Shown: positions 1-9,103, counted from the first letter of the stretch. The stretch is 64,000 nucleotides of DNA from Actinoplanes lobatus (GCF_014205215.1 NZ_JACHNC010000001.1:8180501-8244500); one strand, 5' to 3'. The notes: generated by a model from the letters alone, not told the origin. Numbers and translations are program-made.

Positions 1-1
1 C

Positions 2-79
2 GCGCCGGCGAGCCCGTACCACGGTTTCATCGGCGGCCAGGACCCGGAGAAGTGGCTGCATCGATCCATACTGGATTGA
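2..79 (+). CDS. possible 3' end of a gene cut by the window edge
   Basis: One frame is open from the window start to TGA at 77-79. It encodes a composed, non-repetitive tail (…YHGFIGGQDPEKWLHRSILD). The other two forward frames here read as arginine/alanine-rich strings. Only 25 codons are visible, so family and function cannot be assigned. It could equally be chance. Confidence 0.25.
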   Translation, partial: APASPYHGFIGGQDPEKWLHRSILD

Positions 80-89
80 TTTCGCTCGC

Positions 90-689
90 TTGTGCCGCGA
101 CGCGGGTCAGCGCACACAGGACGCTTTGCGTGCGCTGAGTGAAGCGGTGACGCTGACGCGAGCGAGTGGATTCGAGGCCGCCACCCGGAATCGATTGATC
201 ATGATGGCGAATTCCGTCAGCACCGATCTGCTCGACGCGGCGGGCCGGCACACCGATGCCGAGGCCCTTCGACGACGGCGACCGAGAGCCGCCCCGCGCA
301 AGGCGGGCGGACCGGGGTTGATACCCGATGATCTGGATCGCAGACGAGGTAGGCAGCTGAGCTCGCTCCGGCCCCGGATCGCCGGTATCGCGGCCACCTA
401 CTGGTCAGCTCAGGAGATCGCTGCCGCGCTCGTCACGATCGACATCGACCATCGGATCGGTCTGCGGGAGATGTTCCGGCATTTCGAGCACGAGAAGGTG
501 CAAATGATCGTGTCCTACCTCGTGCGGTACCCGGAGCTGGCCATACGTCCTGGAACGCTGACGTCTCTGATCTATCTCTTGAACTTCTACCCCGATGCGG
601 AAGAAATGGCCATGGAAATGCTGCGCCGCGCCACACCGGACGTGGCCGCAGCCCTTCGGAGGCAGAGGTTCCGTTGGTGGCCCGGCTGA
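90..689 (+). CDS. hypothetical protein, helical, no recognised domain
   Basis: A 199-codon frame opens at TTG with no convincing ribosome-binding site; in-frame GTG and ATG codons near 147 and 201 are alternative starts. The frame is also open upstream to the window edge. The first 50 residues (ALRALSEAVTLTRASGF) look like a TPR-type helical hairpin. An Arg-rich segment follows, then a second helical part with DIDHRIGLREMFRHFEHEKV and MAMEMLRRATPDVAAALRR. Codon bias is weaker than in the neighbours. The stop falls in the loop of a strong hairpin at 671-705, which supports a real transcript end here. I do not recognise the family. It may be a remnant of a larger TPR regulator. Confidence 0.4.
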   Translation: MCRDAGQRTQDALRALSEAVTLTRASGFEAATRNRLIMMANSVSTDLLDAAGRHTDAEALRRRRPRAAPRKAGGPGLIPDDLDRRRGRQLSSLRPRIAGIAATYWSAQEIAAALVTIDIDHRIGLREMFRHFEHEKVQMIVSYLVRYPELAIRPGTLTSLIYLLNFYPDAEEMAMEMLRRATPDVAAALRRQRFRWWPG

Positions 690-705
690 TCCGGGCCACC
701 AACGG
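671..705. terminator. bidirectional hairpin between convergent genes
   Basis: The arms 671-685 and 691-705 are a perfect 15-bp inverted repeat (CCGTTGGTGGCCCGG) with a 5-nt loop. It sits between the end of the 90-689 frame and the stop of the convergent beta-helix gene at 712. No T-tract is present, as is usual for actinomycete terminators. Confidence 0.75.
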
Positions 706-711
706 AGGTGG

Positions 712-1851
712 TCAGCACCAGGTCAGGGTTGAGTTGACCCGGGTGACGTTGGTGACGACGTTGTTGGAGCCGGTGCACGGGCTCCACCGGATGTTCGTGT
801 TGGTCACCGTCAGGTTCTTGAAGGTGATGTTGGCCGATGGCGCGAACTCGGTCCGCGACGAGATCCGGACCTCCCCGCCGCCGGTGATCGTCCCGGACAC
901 GCCGGCGATCGTCACGTTGTAGCAGTTCTCGACGAGCACCGAGTTGTTGCCGGTGTTGGCGATGTCGACCCGGTCGATGACCGCCCCGCCGCTCTCCGAG
1001 ACGCAGAAGACGCCGCGCCCGCCACCACGGGCCTTGACGGTTCCGACGCGGATGTTGGTCGAATAGGAGCTGCCGATCCGCCCGTTGCGGTTGGCCATCC
1101 GGAAGGCGGCGTAGCCCGTACCGGTTCCGGCGTTCTCGGCGTCGACGGTGCCGACCGTGGCGTTGATCGTCTGGTTGAGCAGCAGCCCGGATTCGCCGAC
1201 GTTGCGGGCCGTGACGGTGCCGATGGTGATCCCGTCCACGCCGTAGGTCTCCACGGCGTGCGACGACGCGCCGGAGACGTACACGGATCCGATCTTGATG
1301 TTCTTGGCCATGACCGCGGTGTTGCCGTAGTTGTCGATGCGCACACCGAGGCCGCTGGACAGGCGCATGTCGATGACGCCGAGGGTGAGGTTGTTGACGC
1401 TGCGGGCGAAGATCCCGTAGATCGGCGCCCCGGTGACGTTGAGGTGCGCGACCTCCACGTCGGTGGTGCCGCGGCTGTAGATCGGGGCGTAGTCGCCGCT
1501 GCCGCTGCCGGTCACGTTGATCGTGCCGCACACGTCGATGAGCGTGTAGCTGGGCAGCGAGATCCGCGACCCGGCGCTGATCGAGCCGGACCCGCGAACC
1601 AGAACGTTCTGTTTCGAGGTGCGGCTGGGCAGCGCACTGACCGCGGCCTGGACGGCGGCCCGCATGTCGGTGCCGGTGTAGACGGTGGAACTGCCGAGCT
1701 TGGAGGTCCAGGTGCTGCCGCTGAGGACGGCGCTGGCCTGGTAGGTGAGGGCGCCGCAGTCGGCCGCGCTGGCCGTTCCGGTGCCGAGGGCGATGCCGCC
1801 GGACGCGACGAGCACGCCGGCAGCGACTAACAGGGGGATACGGGGACGCAT
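712..1851 (-). CDS. secreted right-handed beta-helix protein (pectin-degrading type)
   Basis: A 379-residue exported protein. It has a Sec signal peptide (MRPRIPLLVAAGVLVASGG, cleavage near TASA-AD), then repeated short strands such as NLTLGVIDMRL, NIKIGSVYVSGAS and NATVGTVDAENAG, about 22-26 residues per turn. This is the pattern of the parallel beta-helix fold of GH28 polygalacturonases and pectate lyases. I see no clear GH28 NTD/DD/GHG catalytic set, so the exact activity is open; it could be a lyase or a binding protein. Cysteines near the N-terminus and the final Cys suggest disulfides. It is divergent from a sugar ABC importer and a rhamnogalacturonan lyase, which suggests extracellular attack on pectin side chains. 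It has its own promoter at 1906-1933 and a LacI-type operator upstream. Confidence 0.75.
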   Translation of the reverse strand: MRPRIPLLVAAGVLVASGGIALGTGTASAADCGALTYQASAVLSGSTWTSKLGSSTVYTGTDMRAAVQAAVSALPSRTSKQNVLVRGSGSISAGSRISLPSYTLIDVCGTINVTGSGSGDYAPIYSRGTTDVEVAHLNVTGAPIYGIFARSVNNLTLGVIDMRLSSGLGVRIDNYGNTAVMAKNIKIGSVYVSGASSHAVETYGVDGITIGTVTARNVGESGLLLNQTINATVGTVDAENAGTGTGYAAFRMANRNGRIGSSYSTNIRVGTVKARGGGRGVFCVSESGGAVIDRVDIANTGNNSVLVENCYNVTIAGVSGTITGGGEVRISSRTEFAPSANITFKNLTVTNTNIRWSPCTGSNNVVTNVTRVNSTLTWC

Positions 1852-1905
1852 CGGGTGCTCCGGTCTCTGATGTGGGGATGTCCGAGATGAGCGTCGATCC
1901 GCTGA

Positions 1906-1933
1906 ATGTTAGCGATCACTTGGAACCTGTCAA
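1906..1933 (-). promoter_or_regulatory. sigma70-like promoter of the beta-helix gene
   Basis: Read on the minus strand, TTGACA (complement of 1928-1933) is followed after 16 nt by TAACAT (complement of 1906-1911). The spacing and hexamers fit a housekeeping actinomycete promoter about 55 nt upstream of the ATG at 1851. Confidence 0.6.
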
Positions 1934-1950
1934 GGTTTCTCGTGCGTTTC

Positions 1951-1966
1951 ACGCAAGCGCTTACGT
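1951..1966. promoter_or_regulatory. LacI-family operator
   Basis: ACGCAAGCGCTTACGT is a 16-bp palindrome with a single mismatch and the central AAGCGCTT core typical of LacI/GalR regulators. It lies between the divergent beta-helix gene and the sugar importer and could control both. The same core recurs at 39832, 58957, 59024 and 62099. Confidence 0.65.
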
Positions 1967-2092
1967 AAAGACTACTACCTATGGAAGTGTGGCGTTGACG
2001 TGCGGATGACCCGCGTGCAAAGCTGCCGAAACTATCGAGTGCCATCAATCGCAGCTCAGGCTGCGTATGAAACGTTTTAGCGGGAGGCTTCA

Positions 2093-3364
2093 ATGTCGGT
2101 CAGCAGGCGCGCACTCCTGCGCGGCGGTATCGCCGGACTAACCCTGGCCGGGCTCGGCGGATGCGGCGACGACGGCGGGAGCGGCGGGAAGAAGACGCTG
2201 CGGTTCGCCTGGTGGGGCAGCGAGGAGCGGGCCAAGCTCACCCAGCAGGTCGTCGACCTGTACGTGAGCAAGCACCCGGACGTCGAGATCAAGACGACGT
2301 ACGCCGCCTACGACCCGTACTTCCAGAAGCTGGCCACCGAGATGAGCGGCGGCAACGCCCCGGACGTGCTCCAGATGGGCGACCGCTACCTGCGCGAGTA
2401 CGCCGACCGCAACACCCTGCTCGACCTCACCCCGCACCTGGGCAGCAAGATCCAGACCGCGGATCTGGAGCAGAAGCTGTTCCCGGCCGGCAACCTCGGC
2501 GCCCAGACGTTCGGCCTGCCGATGGGCCAGACCACCCACGTGCTCCAGTACGACGCCAAGCGCTGGGAGGAGGCCGGGGCGAAACTGCCGGCCGACGGCT
2601 GGACCTGGACCGACCTGAAGGACGCCGCGTCCAAGGTGTCCGCGAAGTTCGGCCCGAAGGTGAGCGGCCTGAGCGACCCGTTCGGCATCGAGGACTGGTT
2701 CGGCGACTGGCTGCGCCAGCAGGGCAAGGATCTCTACACCGCGGACGGCAAGCTCGGCTACACCGAGGCCGAGATCGTCGCCTGGTGGAAGCTGGGCGAG
2801 GAGTTCCGCGCCGCCAAGGCCCTGACCCCGCCGGAGGTCACCGCCAACACCACGCTCACCCCGTTCCCGCGCAAGGAGTCGACCGCCGAGTTCTGCCCGG
2901 ACAGCACGGTCGGCATGACCTCCTGGGACACCTACGGCAGCGAGTTCGCCCTCTCGCACTTCCCGACCGCGGGCAACGGCATCGGCCAGTTCACCCAGCC
3001 GCCGATGATGCTCAGCGTCGCGAAGCGCACCGAGAACCAGGACGCCGCGCTCGCGTTCGTCGACTTCTTCCTCAACGACCCGGAGGCCGGCGCCATCCTC
3101 GGCATGGCCCGCGGCCTGCCCGCCAACCTCAAGATCCGCGAGACGCTGGCGTCGACGCTGACCGACGAGTGGAAGGCCGTCGCCGCCTACGAGGCGAAGG
3201 TGTCGCCGCAGCTCCTGCCGGCTCCCCCGCCGCCGCCGAAGGGCGCCGGCGTGGTGAAGACCCAGTTCCAGCGGATCTACGACGACGTCATGCACGGCAA
3301 GGCCAAGCCGGAGGAGGCCGCGCCGCGCCTGATGAGCGAGATCCAGCAGGCCCTGGGCGCATGA
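2093..3364 (+). CDS. sugar ABC transporter substrate-binding lipoprotein
   Basis: A 423-residue family 1 extracellular solute-binding protein. The N-terminus combines a twin-arginine motif (SRRALLRGG) with a lipobox (LAGLGGC, Cys about residue 24), so it is probably Tat-exported and lipid-anchored. The mature part starts with KTLRFAWWGSEERAKLTQQ, typical of carbohydrate-binding SBPs, and has the NAPDVLQMGDRYLREYAD and TVGMTSWDTYG segments of the family. The start ATG has a good GGGAGG site. It is the first gene of an operon with two permeases and a rhamnogalacturonan lyase, so the ligand is most likely an unsaturated galacturonyl-rhamnose oligosaccharide (inference). No ATPase gene is present, and such actinomycete systems usually share an MsiK-type ATPase. 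Confidence 0.9.
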   Translation: MSVSRRALLRGGIAGLTLAGLGGCGDDGGSGGKKTLRFAWWGSEERAKLTQQVVDLYVSKHPDVEIKTTYAAYDPYFQKLATEMSGGNAPDVLQMGDRYLREYADRNTLLDLTPHLGSKIQTADLEQKLFPAGNLGAQTFGLPMGQTTHVLQYDAKRWEEAGAKLPADGWTWTDLKDAASKVSAKFGPKVSGLSDPFGIEDWFGDWLRQQGKDLYTADGKLGYTEAEIVAWWKLGEEFRAAKALTPPEVTANTTLTPFPRKESTAEFCPDSTVGMTSWDTYGSEFALSHFPTAGNGIGQFTQPPMMLSVAKRTENQDAALAFVDFFLNDPEAGAILGMARGLPANLKIRETLASTLTDEWKAVAAYEAKVSPQLLPAPPPPPKGAGVVKTQFQRIYDDVMHGKAKPEEAAPRLMSEIQQALGA

Positions 3365-4257
3365 CCACCGTGCTCGAGCGACCACGCACCAGGGTCAAGA
3401 CCAGATCAAAACCTGTGCGACGGTACGGGGAAAGGCCGTCGATCGCCTACCTGTTCCTCTCGCCGTGGGTCGTCGGGGCGGTGTTCCTGACCGCCGGCCC
3501 GATGGTGTGGCTGCTCTACCTGTCGTTCACCGACTACGACCTGTTCACCGCCCCGCGGTGGGTGGGCCTGGACAACTACGTCCGGATGCTCACGGTCGAC
3601 CCGCACTTCTGGAACGCGGTCTGGGCCACCACCAAGTTCGTGGTCATCTCGGTGCCCGCCCAGCTGATCGCCGCCCTCGGTGTGGCCATGCTGATCAACC
3701 GCCGGAGCCGGGCGCAGGGCTTCTACCGGTCGGCCTTCTACGCCCCGTCACTGCTCGGCGCGAGCGTGAGCGTGGCCCTGGTCTGGCGGGTGATCTTCCA
3801 CGACTGGATCGGCCATCCGGACCGGGCCCTGCTCGCGCTGGTCCTGCTCGCGGTGTGGCAGTTCGGCGCCCCGATGGTGATCTTCCTGGCCGGGTTGCAG
3901 CAGATCCCGCAGGAGTACTACGACGCCGCCGCGGTGGACGGCGCCGGCCCGTGGCGGACCTTCCTGAGGATCACCGTGCCGATGCTGTCGCCGGTCATCT
4001 TCTTCAACCTGGTGCTCGACACGATCCGCGCCTTCCAGGTGTTCACTGGCGCCTACGTGGTCAGCAACGGCACCGGCGGTCCCAGCGACTCGACCCTGTT
4101 CTACACGCTCTACCTCTACGAGAAGGGGTTCGTGGAGTTCAAGATGGGCTACGCCTCGGCCATGTCCTGGTTCCTGCTCCTGGTCATCGCCCTGATCACG
4201 GCGCTGCTCTTCCGTACCGCCAAGGGTTGGGTCTTCTACAGCGGGGACGAGTCGTGA
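3361..4257 (+). CDS. sugar ABC transporter permease (MalF type)
   Basis: A 298-residue membrane protein starting at ATG 3361, overlapping the SBP stop by 4 nt (ATGA). After a basic cytoplasmic N-terminus there are about six transmembrane helices (PSIAYLFLSPWVVGAVFLTAGP, then WLLYLSFTDYDLF). The EAA loop of binding-protein-dependent permeases appears as EYYDAAAVDGAGPWRTFLRITVP. This loop docks on the shared ATPase. It pairs with the permease encoded immediately downstream. Confidence 0.92.
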   Translation: MTTVLERPRTRVKTRSKPVRRYGERPSIAYLFLSPWVVGAVFLTAGPMVWLLYLSFTDYDLFTAPRWVGLDNYVRMLTVDPHFWNAVWATTKFVVISVPAQLIAALGVAMLINRRSRAQGFYRSAFYAPSLLGASVSVALVWRVIFHDWIGHPDRALLALVLLAVWQFGAPMVIFLAGLQQIPQEYYDAAAVDGAGPWRTFLRITVPMLSPVIFFNLVLDTIRAFQVFTGAYVVSNGTGGPSDSTLFYTLYLYEKGFVEFKMGYASAMSWFLLLVIALITALLFRTAKGWVFYSGDES

Positions 4258-5078
4258 GCCGGCGGCTGTGGCACCCGGCCGTGATCCTGCTGCTGATCCC
4301 GCTGCTGTACCCGATCGTCTGGCTGGCGTTCGCGTCGTTCAAGTCGGGTTCGGAGATCGTGCAGAGCCTCGCGCTGCTGCCCGAGGAGTGGATCCTGGAC
4401 AACTACCGGGCACTCGGCGACGACCTGGCCGGGGTGCCGGCGTGGACGTTCTTCGTCAACTCGACGATCGTGGCGGCGAGTTGCGCGATCGCCAACGTCG
4501 CCAGCTGCTCGCTCGCCGCCTACGCCTTCGCCCGGCTGCGGTTCCGGCTGCGTACGCCGCTGTTCGCCTTCACGCTCGCCACGATCATGCTGCCGGTGCA
4601 CATCGTGACGATCCCGCAGTACTCGCTGTTCCAGAAACTCGGGATGGTCGACACGTTCTGGCCGCTGATCCTGCCGAAACTGCTGGCCACCGACGCGTTC
4701 TTCATCTTCCTGATGGTCCAGTTCATGCGGACGATCCCGCGTGAACTGGACGAGGCGGCCCGGCTCGACGGCTGCGGCTCGATCCGGATCTTCTCCTCGG
4801 TGGTGCTGCCGCTGGTCCGGCCGGCCCTGGTCACCACGGCGATCTTCACGTTCATCTGGACCTGGAACGACTTCTTCACCCAGCTGATCTACCTCTCCTC
4901 CCCGGAGAACCTCACCCTCCCCCTGGCCCTGCGGCTGTTCATCGACACCACCGACTACAACGCGTTCGGGCCGATGCTGGCGCTGTCGGCGCTGGCCATC
5001 GTGCCGATCCTGCTGTTCTTCGCCGCGTTCCAGCGGCTGCTGGTCGAAGGTTTCGCCACCTCGGGCCTCAAAGGCTGA
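4254..5078 (+). CDS. sugar ABC transporter permease (MalG type)
   Basis: A 274-residue permease starting at GTG 4254, overlapping the preceding stop by 4 nt (GTGA). It has six predicted helices and the EAA loop RELDEAARLDGCGSIRIFSSVVLP, followed by the conserved FIWTWNDFFTQLIYLSSPENLTLPLAL region of MalG/CarbP-type proteins. Together with the upstream MalF-type permease it forms the membrane channel of the importer. Confidence 0.92.
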   Translation: MSRRLWHPAVILLLIPLLYPIVWLAFASFKSGSEIVQSLALLPEEWILDNYRALGDDLAGVPAWTFFVNSTIVAASCAIANVASCSLAAYAFARLRFRLRTPLFAFTLATIMLPVHIVTIPQYSLFQKLGMVDTFWPLILPKLLATDAFFIFLMVQFMRTIPRELDEAARLDGCGSIRIFSSVVLPLVRPALVTTAIFTFIWTWNDFFTQLIYLSSPENLTLPLALRLFIDTTDYNAFGPMLALSALAIVPILLFFAAFQRLLVEGFATSGLKG

Positions 5079-5104
5079 TCCCCCACCTAAGGAGCCGGTG
5101 CAGC

Positions 5105-7822
5105 ATGCCCGACATCTCCCGACGTACGTTCGTGCGCGGTCTCGCCGCCACCCCCATGGCGCCGTATATCCCTTTCAAAGCACCCGAATCGATCCCCGCC
5201 GCTGTCACCGCCGTCGTCCCCGCGCCGGAGACCGTGGCGCTGAACTGGCTGGAAGGCAAACCCGGCACCAACGTCGGCAGCACCTGGGGCGTGCCGTGGC
5301 CGAAGGGCGCGGTCCCCGCCGACTCGCCGTTCTCCCTGGCCGCCGCCGACGGGGCCGCCGTCCCGGTGCAGAGCTGGCCGATCGGCTACTGGCCGGACGG
5401 GTCGCTGAAGTGGAGCGCGCACGCGCTGCCCGCCGATGCGCCGGTGTCCGGCTCATACACGTTGTCGCGGTCCGCCGGAGTAGCCGGAACCAGTGCGGTG
5501 GCCGTCACCGAGCTTCGCGAGACGGTCACCGTGGACACCGGCGTCGTTGTCGTCACCATCGGACGGCGCGGCTCGGCGCTCATCCGGTCGATCACCCGCG
5601 GCGGCACCGAGATCGCCGGCAACCTGGAACTTGTCAGCCTGCGGCAGACCGCCATCGAGAACGACGACGAGCGGCGCGGCTCCCGCGAGAAGCTGACCGG
5701 CTCCATCAAGAAGGTGACCGTCGAGCAGCGCGGACCGGTCCGGGCGGTGGTCCGGATCGAGGGCGACCACCGGCGGCGCGGCAAGTCGTGGCTGCCGTTC
5801 ATCGTGCGCCTGTACTTCTACGCCGGGGCCGAGCACGTGCGGGTGGTGCACACGTTCCTGTTCGACAGCGAGGGGCAGAAGGAGTTCATCGCCGGGCTCG
5901 GCGTGCGGGTCGGGGTGCCGATGCGCGACCAACTCTACGACCGGCACGTCCGGCTGTCCGGCGACGGTGACGGACTTCTGCGCGAGGCGGTCAAAGGCAT
6001 CACCGGCCTACGCCGGGACCCCGGAGCCACGGTACGCGCGGCGCAGATCGCCGGTGAGAAGCTGGCCGACCCGGCGACCTGGGACCAGCGGGTCACCACC
6101 CGGTTGCAGTACATCCCGGCGTGGGGCGACTACACGCTCAGCCAGCTCAGCTCCTCCGGCTACACCATTCAGAAACGGACCAGGACGGGGTACGGGTGGG
6201 TCGGCGTCGACGCCGGGCAGCGGGCCGCCGGGTTCGGGTACGTCGGCGGGGTCAGCGGTGGCCTCGGGTTCGGGATGCGGGACTTCTGGCAGAAGTACCC
6301 GGCGCAGCTCGACATCCGGGGCGCCGACACCGACCGGGCCACGGCGACGATCTGGATGTGGTCGCCGGACGCGGGGCCGATGGACACCCGGTTCTACCAC
6401 GACGGGATGGGCCAGGACACGTACCCGGAGCAGCTCGAAGGCCTCAACATCACCTATGAGGACTACGAGCCCGGGTTCGGCACCCCGTACGGCGTCGCCC
6501 GTACCACTGAATTGATGTTCTTCGCCCTGGCCGCGACCCCGCCGGCCGAGCGTCTCGCCGCGCTGGCCCGGACCGTCGTCGCTCCGCCGCAGGTCGTCGC
6601 GCCGCCCGCGCACCTGGCCGCGTCCGGTGCGTTCGGCGGCCTGTTCAGCCCGGTCGACCGGTCCACGCCGGCCCGCGCCAAGGTCGAGGACCGGCTCGAC
6701 TTCCTCTTCGACTACTACCGCGACCAGACCGAACAACGCCACTGGTACGGGTTCTGGAACTACGGCGACGTCATGCACACCCCCGATGTGGACCGGCACG
6801 TGTGGCGCTACGACGTCGGCGGGTACGCGTGGGACAACTCGGAACTGTCCCCCGACCTGTGGCTGTGGTTCGCCTACCTGCGGTCCGGGCGGGCCGACAT
6901 CTTCCGGTTCGCCGAGGCGATGACCCGGCACACCGGCGAGGTCGACGTCTACCACCTCGGCAAGTGGGCCGGACTCGGGACGCGGCACGGGGTGCAGCAC
7001 TGGGCGGACAGCGCCAAGCAGCAACGCATCAGCACCGCGGTCTACCGCCGGATCTTCTACTTCCTGACCGCCGACGAGCGGGTCGGCGACCTCATGCACG
7101 AGCTGGTCGACTCGGACAGGACGTTCCTGGCGCTCGACCCGCTGCGCAAGATCCGTACGGAGCCGTACACGCCGGACCCGCACGCCCTGTCGATCGGCCT
7201 CGGCACCGACTGGAGCGGCCTGGCCGCCGCCTGGCTCACCGAATGGGAACGGCGCGGCCCGAAGGCGGCCGTCGCCGAGAAGAAACTGCTGGCCACCATG
7301 CGGACCATCGGCCGGATGCCGAACGGGTTCGTCACCGGAAGCGGCCTCTACGACATCGACACCGGCGAGTTCGCCGTCGCCGAGAAGGTGGTCAGCGTGT
7401 CGCACCTGAGCGCCATGTTCGGCCAGGTGGAGATCTGCGCCGAGCTGATCGGCCTGGTGGACCTGCCGGAGTTCGAGAAGGCGTGGTTGCAGTACTGCCG
7501 CCTCTTCAACGCCACCCGCGCCGAACAGACCGCCGAATGCGGCGCCCACTTCGGCACGCTCATCCTCAAGCAGGGCCACTCCCGCCTGACGGCCTACGCG
7601 GCCGCCCGCCTCGGCGACGCCACCCTGGCCGCCCGCGCGTGGACCGAGTTCACCGCCACGGACGGCTACACCGACGCCTCCCCGTGGCAGACCACCCACC
7701 TGACCGGCCCGGTCGTCCTCAACACCGTCGACGAGGCGCCCTGGGTCGACACCAACACCACCGCCCTGTACGGCCTGGCCGCCATCCAGAACCTGGCCCT
7801 CGCCGCCTCCGCCCTCCCGTGA
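5105..7822 (+). CDS. secreted PcRGLX/YetA-like exo-rhamnogalacturonan lyase
   Basis: A 905-residue protein with a Tat motif (SRRTFVRG) and an AAGGAG ribosome-binding site. The N-terminal part has the RIFT-barrel signature (STWGVPWPKGAV, then WPIGYWPDGSLKWSAHA) seen in the PcRGLX/YetA family. A central beta-sandwich and an alpha/alpha toroid C-terminal part follow (WHWYGFWNYGDVMH-like segment near residue 545, YDVGGYAWDNSELSPDLWLW, LGTRHGVQHWADSAKQQ). PcRGLX releases disaccharides from rhamnogalacturonan-I backbones by beta-elimination, and Bacillus YetA sits in an RG-I cluster. The length and the coupling to a sugar importer fit. I did not assign catalytic residues. Confidence 0.85.
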   Translation: MPDISRRTFVRGLAATPMAPYIPFKAPESIPAAVTAVVPAPETVALNWLEGKPGTNVGSTWGVPWPKGAVPADSPFSLAAADGAAVPVQSWPIGYWPDGSLKWSAHALPADAPVSGSYTLSRSAGVAGTSAVAVTELRETVTVDTGVVVVTIGRRGSALIRSITRGGTEIAGNLELVSLRQTAIENDDERRGSREKLTGSIKKVTVEQRGPVRAVVRIEGDHRRRGKSWLPFIVRLYFYAGAEHVRVVHTFLFDSEGQKEFIAGLGVRVGVPMRDQLYDRHVRLSGDGDGLLREAVKGITGLRRDPGATVRAAQIAGEKLADPATWDQRVTTRLQYIPAWGDYTLSQLSSSGYTIQKRTRTGYGWVGVDAGQRAAGFGYVGGVSGGLGFGMRDFWQKYPAQLDIRGADTDRATATIWMWSPDAGPMDTRFYHDGMGQDTYPEQLEGLNITYEDYEPGFGTPYGVARTTELMFFALAATPPAERLAALARTVVAPPQVVAPPAHLAASGAFGGLFSPVDRSTPARAKVEDRLDFLFDYYRDQTEQRHWYGFWNYGDVMHTPDVDRHVWRYDVGGYAWDNSELSPDLWLWFAYLRSGRADIFRFAEAMTRHTGEVDVYHLGKWAGLGTRHGVQHWADSAKQQRISTAVYRRIFYFLTADERVGDLMHELVDSDRTFLALDPLRKIRTEPYTPDPHALSIGLGTDWSGLAAAWLTEWERRGPKAAVAEKKLLATMRTIGRMPNGFVTGSGLYDIDTGEFAVAEKVVSVSHLSAMFGQVEICAELIGLVDLPEFEKAWLQYCRLFNATRAEQTAECGAHFGTLILKQGHSRLTAYAAARLGDATLAARAWTEFTATDGYTDASPWQTTHLTGPVVLNTVDEAPWVDTNTTALYGLAAIQNLALAASALP

Positions 7823-7825
7823 CGC

Positions 7826-8818
7826 TCAGCCCCGTGCCGCCGGCGTGAAGACCTCGGCGGCACGGGCCAGCAGCTCGTGGGTGGCGGGGCCGGCCTCCCC
7901 CGCCACGGTCATCGAGACGGCCAGCTGCCGGGCGGGCTCGTCCTGGTGGAAGACCCACGTCCGGAAACCGTGGAAGCCGCCCTCCTTGCCCCACACGACG
8001 GCACCGTTCGGCAGCGTGTAGCGGTTGACGCCCAGACCGCCGTCGACACCGGCGATATCGGTCGCGACGGTCGACCGCATCTCGCGCTGTTCGGCGTCAC
8101 CGAGCAGGTCGCCGGCCATCAGCGCGGCCAGGAACCGGTTGAGGTCGGCGGCCGTGGAGACCATGCCGCCGGCCGCGCCGGCCTGCGAGGGGCTGCACTC
8201 GGTGATGTCGACCGGCACCCCGTCCACGTCCAGGTAGGCGTGGGCGTGCGGCTCCGGCAACCGCGTCCCGTGGTCGTCGGCCCGGGTCCGGCGCAGGTCC
8301 AGCGGGCGCAGGATCCGCTGCTCGACCTCCGCACGGTACGAACGGCCGGTCACCCGCTCGATCAGCATGCCGAGCAGGACGTAGCCGGTGTTGTTGTAGG
8401 CCCGCGACGCGCCGGGTGGGAAGTCCGGCTCCCGGTTCCGCGCCGACGCGACGACCTCCTCCGGAGTCCATTGTCTGAACCGGTCACGGAGGATGCCCTC
8501 GGTGGTCAGGTCAAGGGTGTAGTTGTAGAGGCCGCTCGTGTGGTTGAGCAGCTGCCGGACCGTGATCCGCCCGCCCTCGACCGGTTCGTCCAAGGCCAGT
8601 CGCCCCTCACCCACCAGTTGCAGGGTCACCGCCGTGACGAAGAGCTTGGTCACGCTGCCGATCCGGAACCAGCCCACCGGATCCACCGGCCGCCCGGTGC
8701 CCAGCTCGGCGACCCCGCTGCTCAGCCGCCACGTGGCCGCACCGTCACGAAACTCCGCCAGGACACCGACCGCGCCCTCACCCACCAGCTCGTCGAGCAG
8801 TCGCCGCAATTCGATCAC
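7826..8818 (-). CDS. serine hydrolase, beta-lactamase/DD-peptidase fold
   Basis: A 330-residue protein starting at GTG 8818, preceded by a purine-rich GAAGAG. An upstream extension reads as low-complexity sequence and is rejected. The class C beta-lactamase/DD-peptidase motifs are present: S55-x-x-K58 (GSVTKLF), HTSGLYNY near 93-100, Y141-N-N (YNNTGYVLLG) and a third box around GKEGGFHGF. No signal peptide or transmembrane helix is visible, so it is probably cytosolic; this group includes esterases and D-aminopeptidases as well as beta-lactamases. It is convergent with the lyase gene (3-nt gap) and divergent from a small membrane protein. Confidence 0.82.
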   Translation of the reverse strand: MIELRRLLDELVGEGAVGVLAEFRDGAATWRLSSGVAELGTGRPVDPVGWFRIGSVTKLFVTAVTLQLVGEGRLALDEPVEGGRITVRQLLNHTSGLYNYTLDLTTEGILRDRFRQWTPEEVVASARNREPDFPPGASRAYNNTGYVLLGMLIERVTGRSYRAEVEQRILRPLDLRRTRADDHGTRLPEPHAHAYLDVDGVPVDITECSPSQAGAAGGMVSTAADLNRFLAALMAGDLLGDAEQREMRSTVATDIAGVDGGLGVNRYTLPNGAVVWGKEGGFHGFRTWVFHQDEPARQLAVSMTVAGEAGPATHELLARAAEVFTPAARG

Positions 8819-8902
8819 GGACTCTTCGTACCACCAAAGGATGAGGCCGGCGTCGATCCGATGGCGGACGGCTGGGCCGCCGCCTGCCGTCATCGTGGAG
8901 CC

Positions 8903-9103
8903 ATGAGTACGAAGAAGCCGGAGAGCAGCAGGTGGGCGCCGTGGTGGGTCTATGTGGTCGTCATCACGGGAGCCAACCAGGTCAAGCAGCGCTACGCGGA
9001 GAATCTGCCGGTCCCGGTCAACGCGGCCATCACGATCACGCTGGTCACCACACTGGTCCTGGCGATCACCGCGGGGTACCGGGGCCTGCGCCGCCCGGAT
9101 TGA
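8903..9103 (+). CDS. small two-helix membrane protein
   Basis: 66 residues. A short polar N-terminus (MSTKKPESSRW) is followed by a helix APWWVYVVVITGANQVK and a second helix AITITLVTTLVLAITAG ending in basic residues. Codon use is strongly G/C in third positions, unlike the overlapping frames. Proteins of this size and layout are common in actinomycetes and have no known function. It is divergently transcribed from the serine hydrolase, with 84 nt between the starts. Confidence 0.65.
   Translation: MSTKKPESSRWAPWWVYVVVITGANQVKQRYAENLPVPVNAAITITLVTTLVLAITAGYRGLRRPD

Noticed and set aside
1951..1966. CebR-type cellobiose operator
   Set aside because: The CebR consensus TGGGAGCGCTCCCA does not match; only the general LacI core AAGCGCTT is shared.
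1995..2023. Plus-strand promoter TTGACG for the sugar-binding protein gene
   Set aside because: The hexamer is good but the sequence 17 nt downstream (CAAAGC) is not a convincing -10 box.
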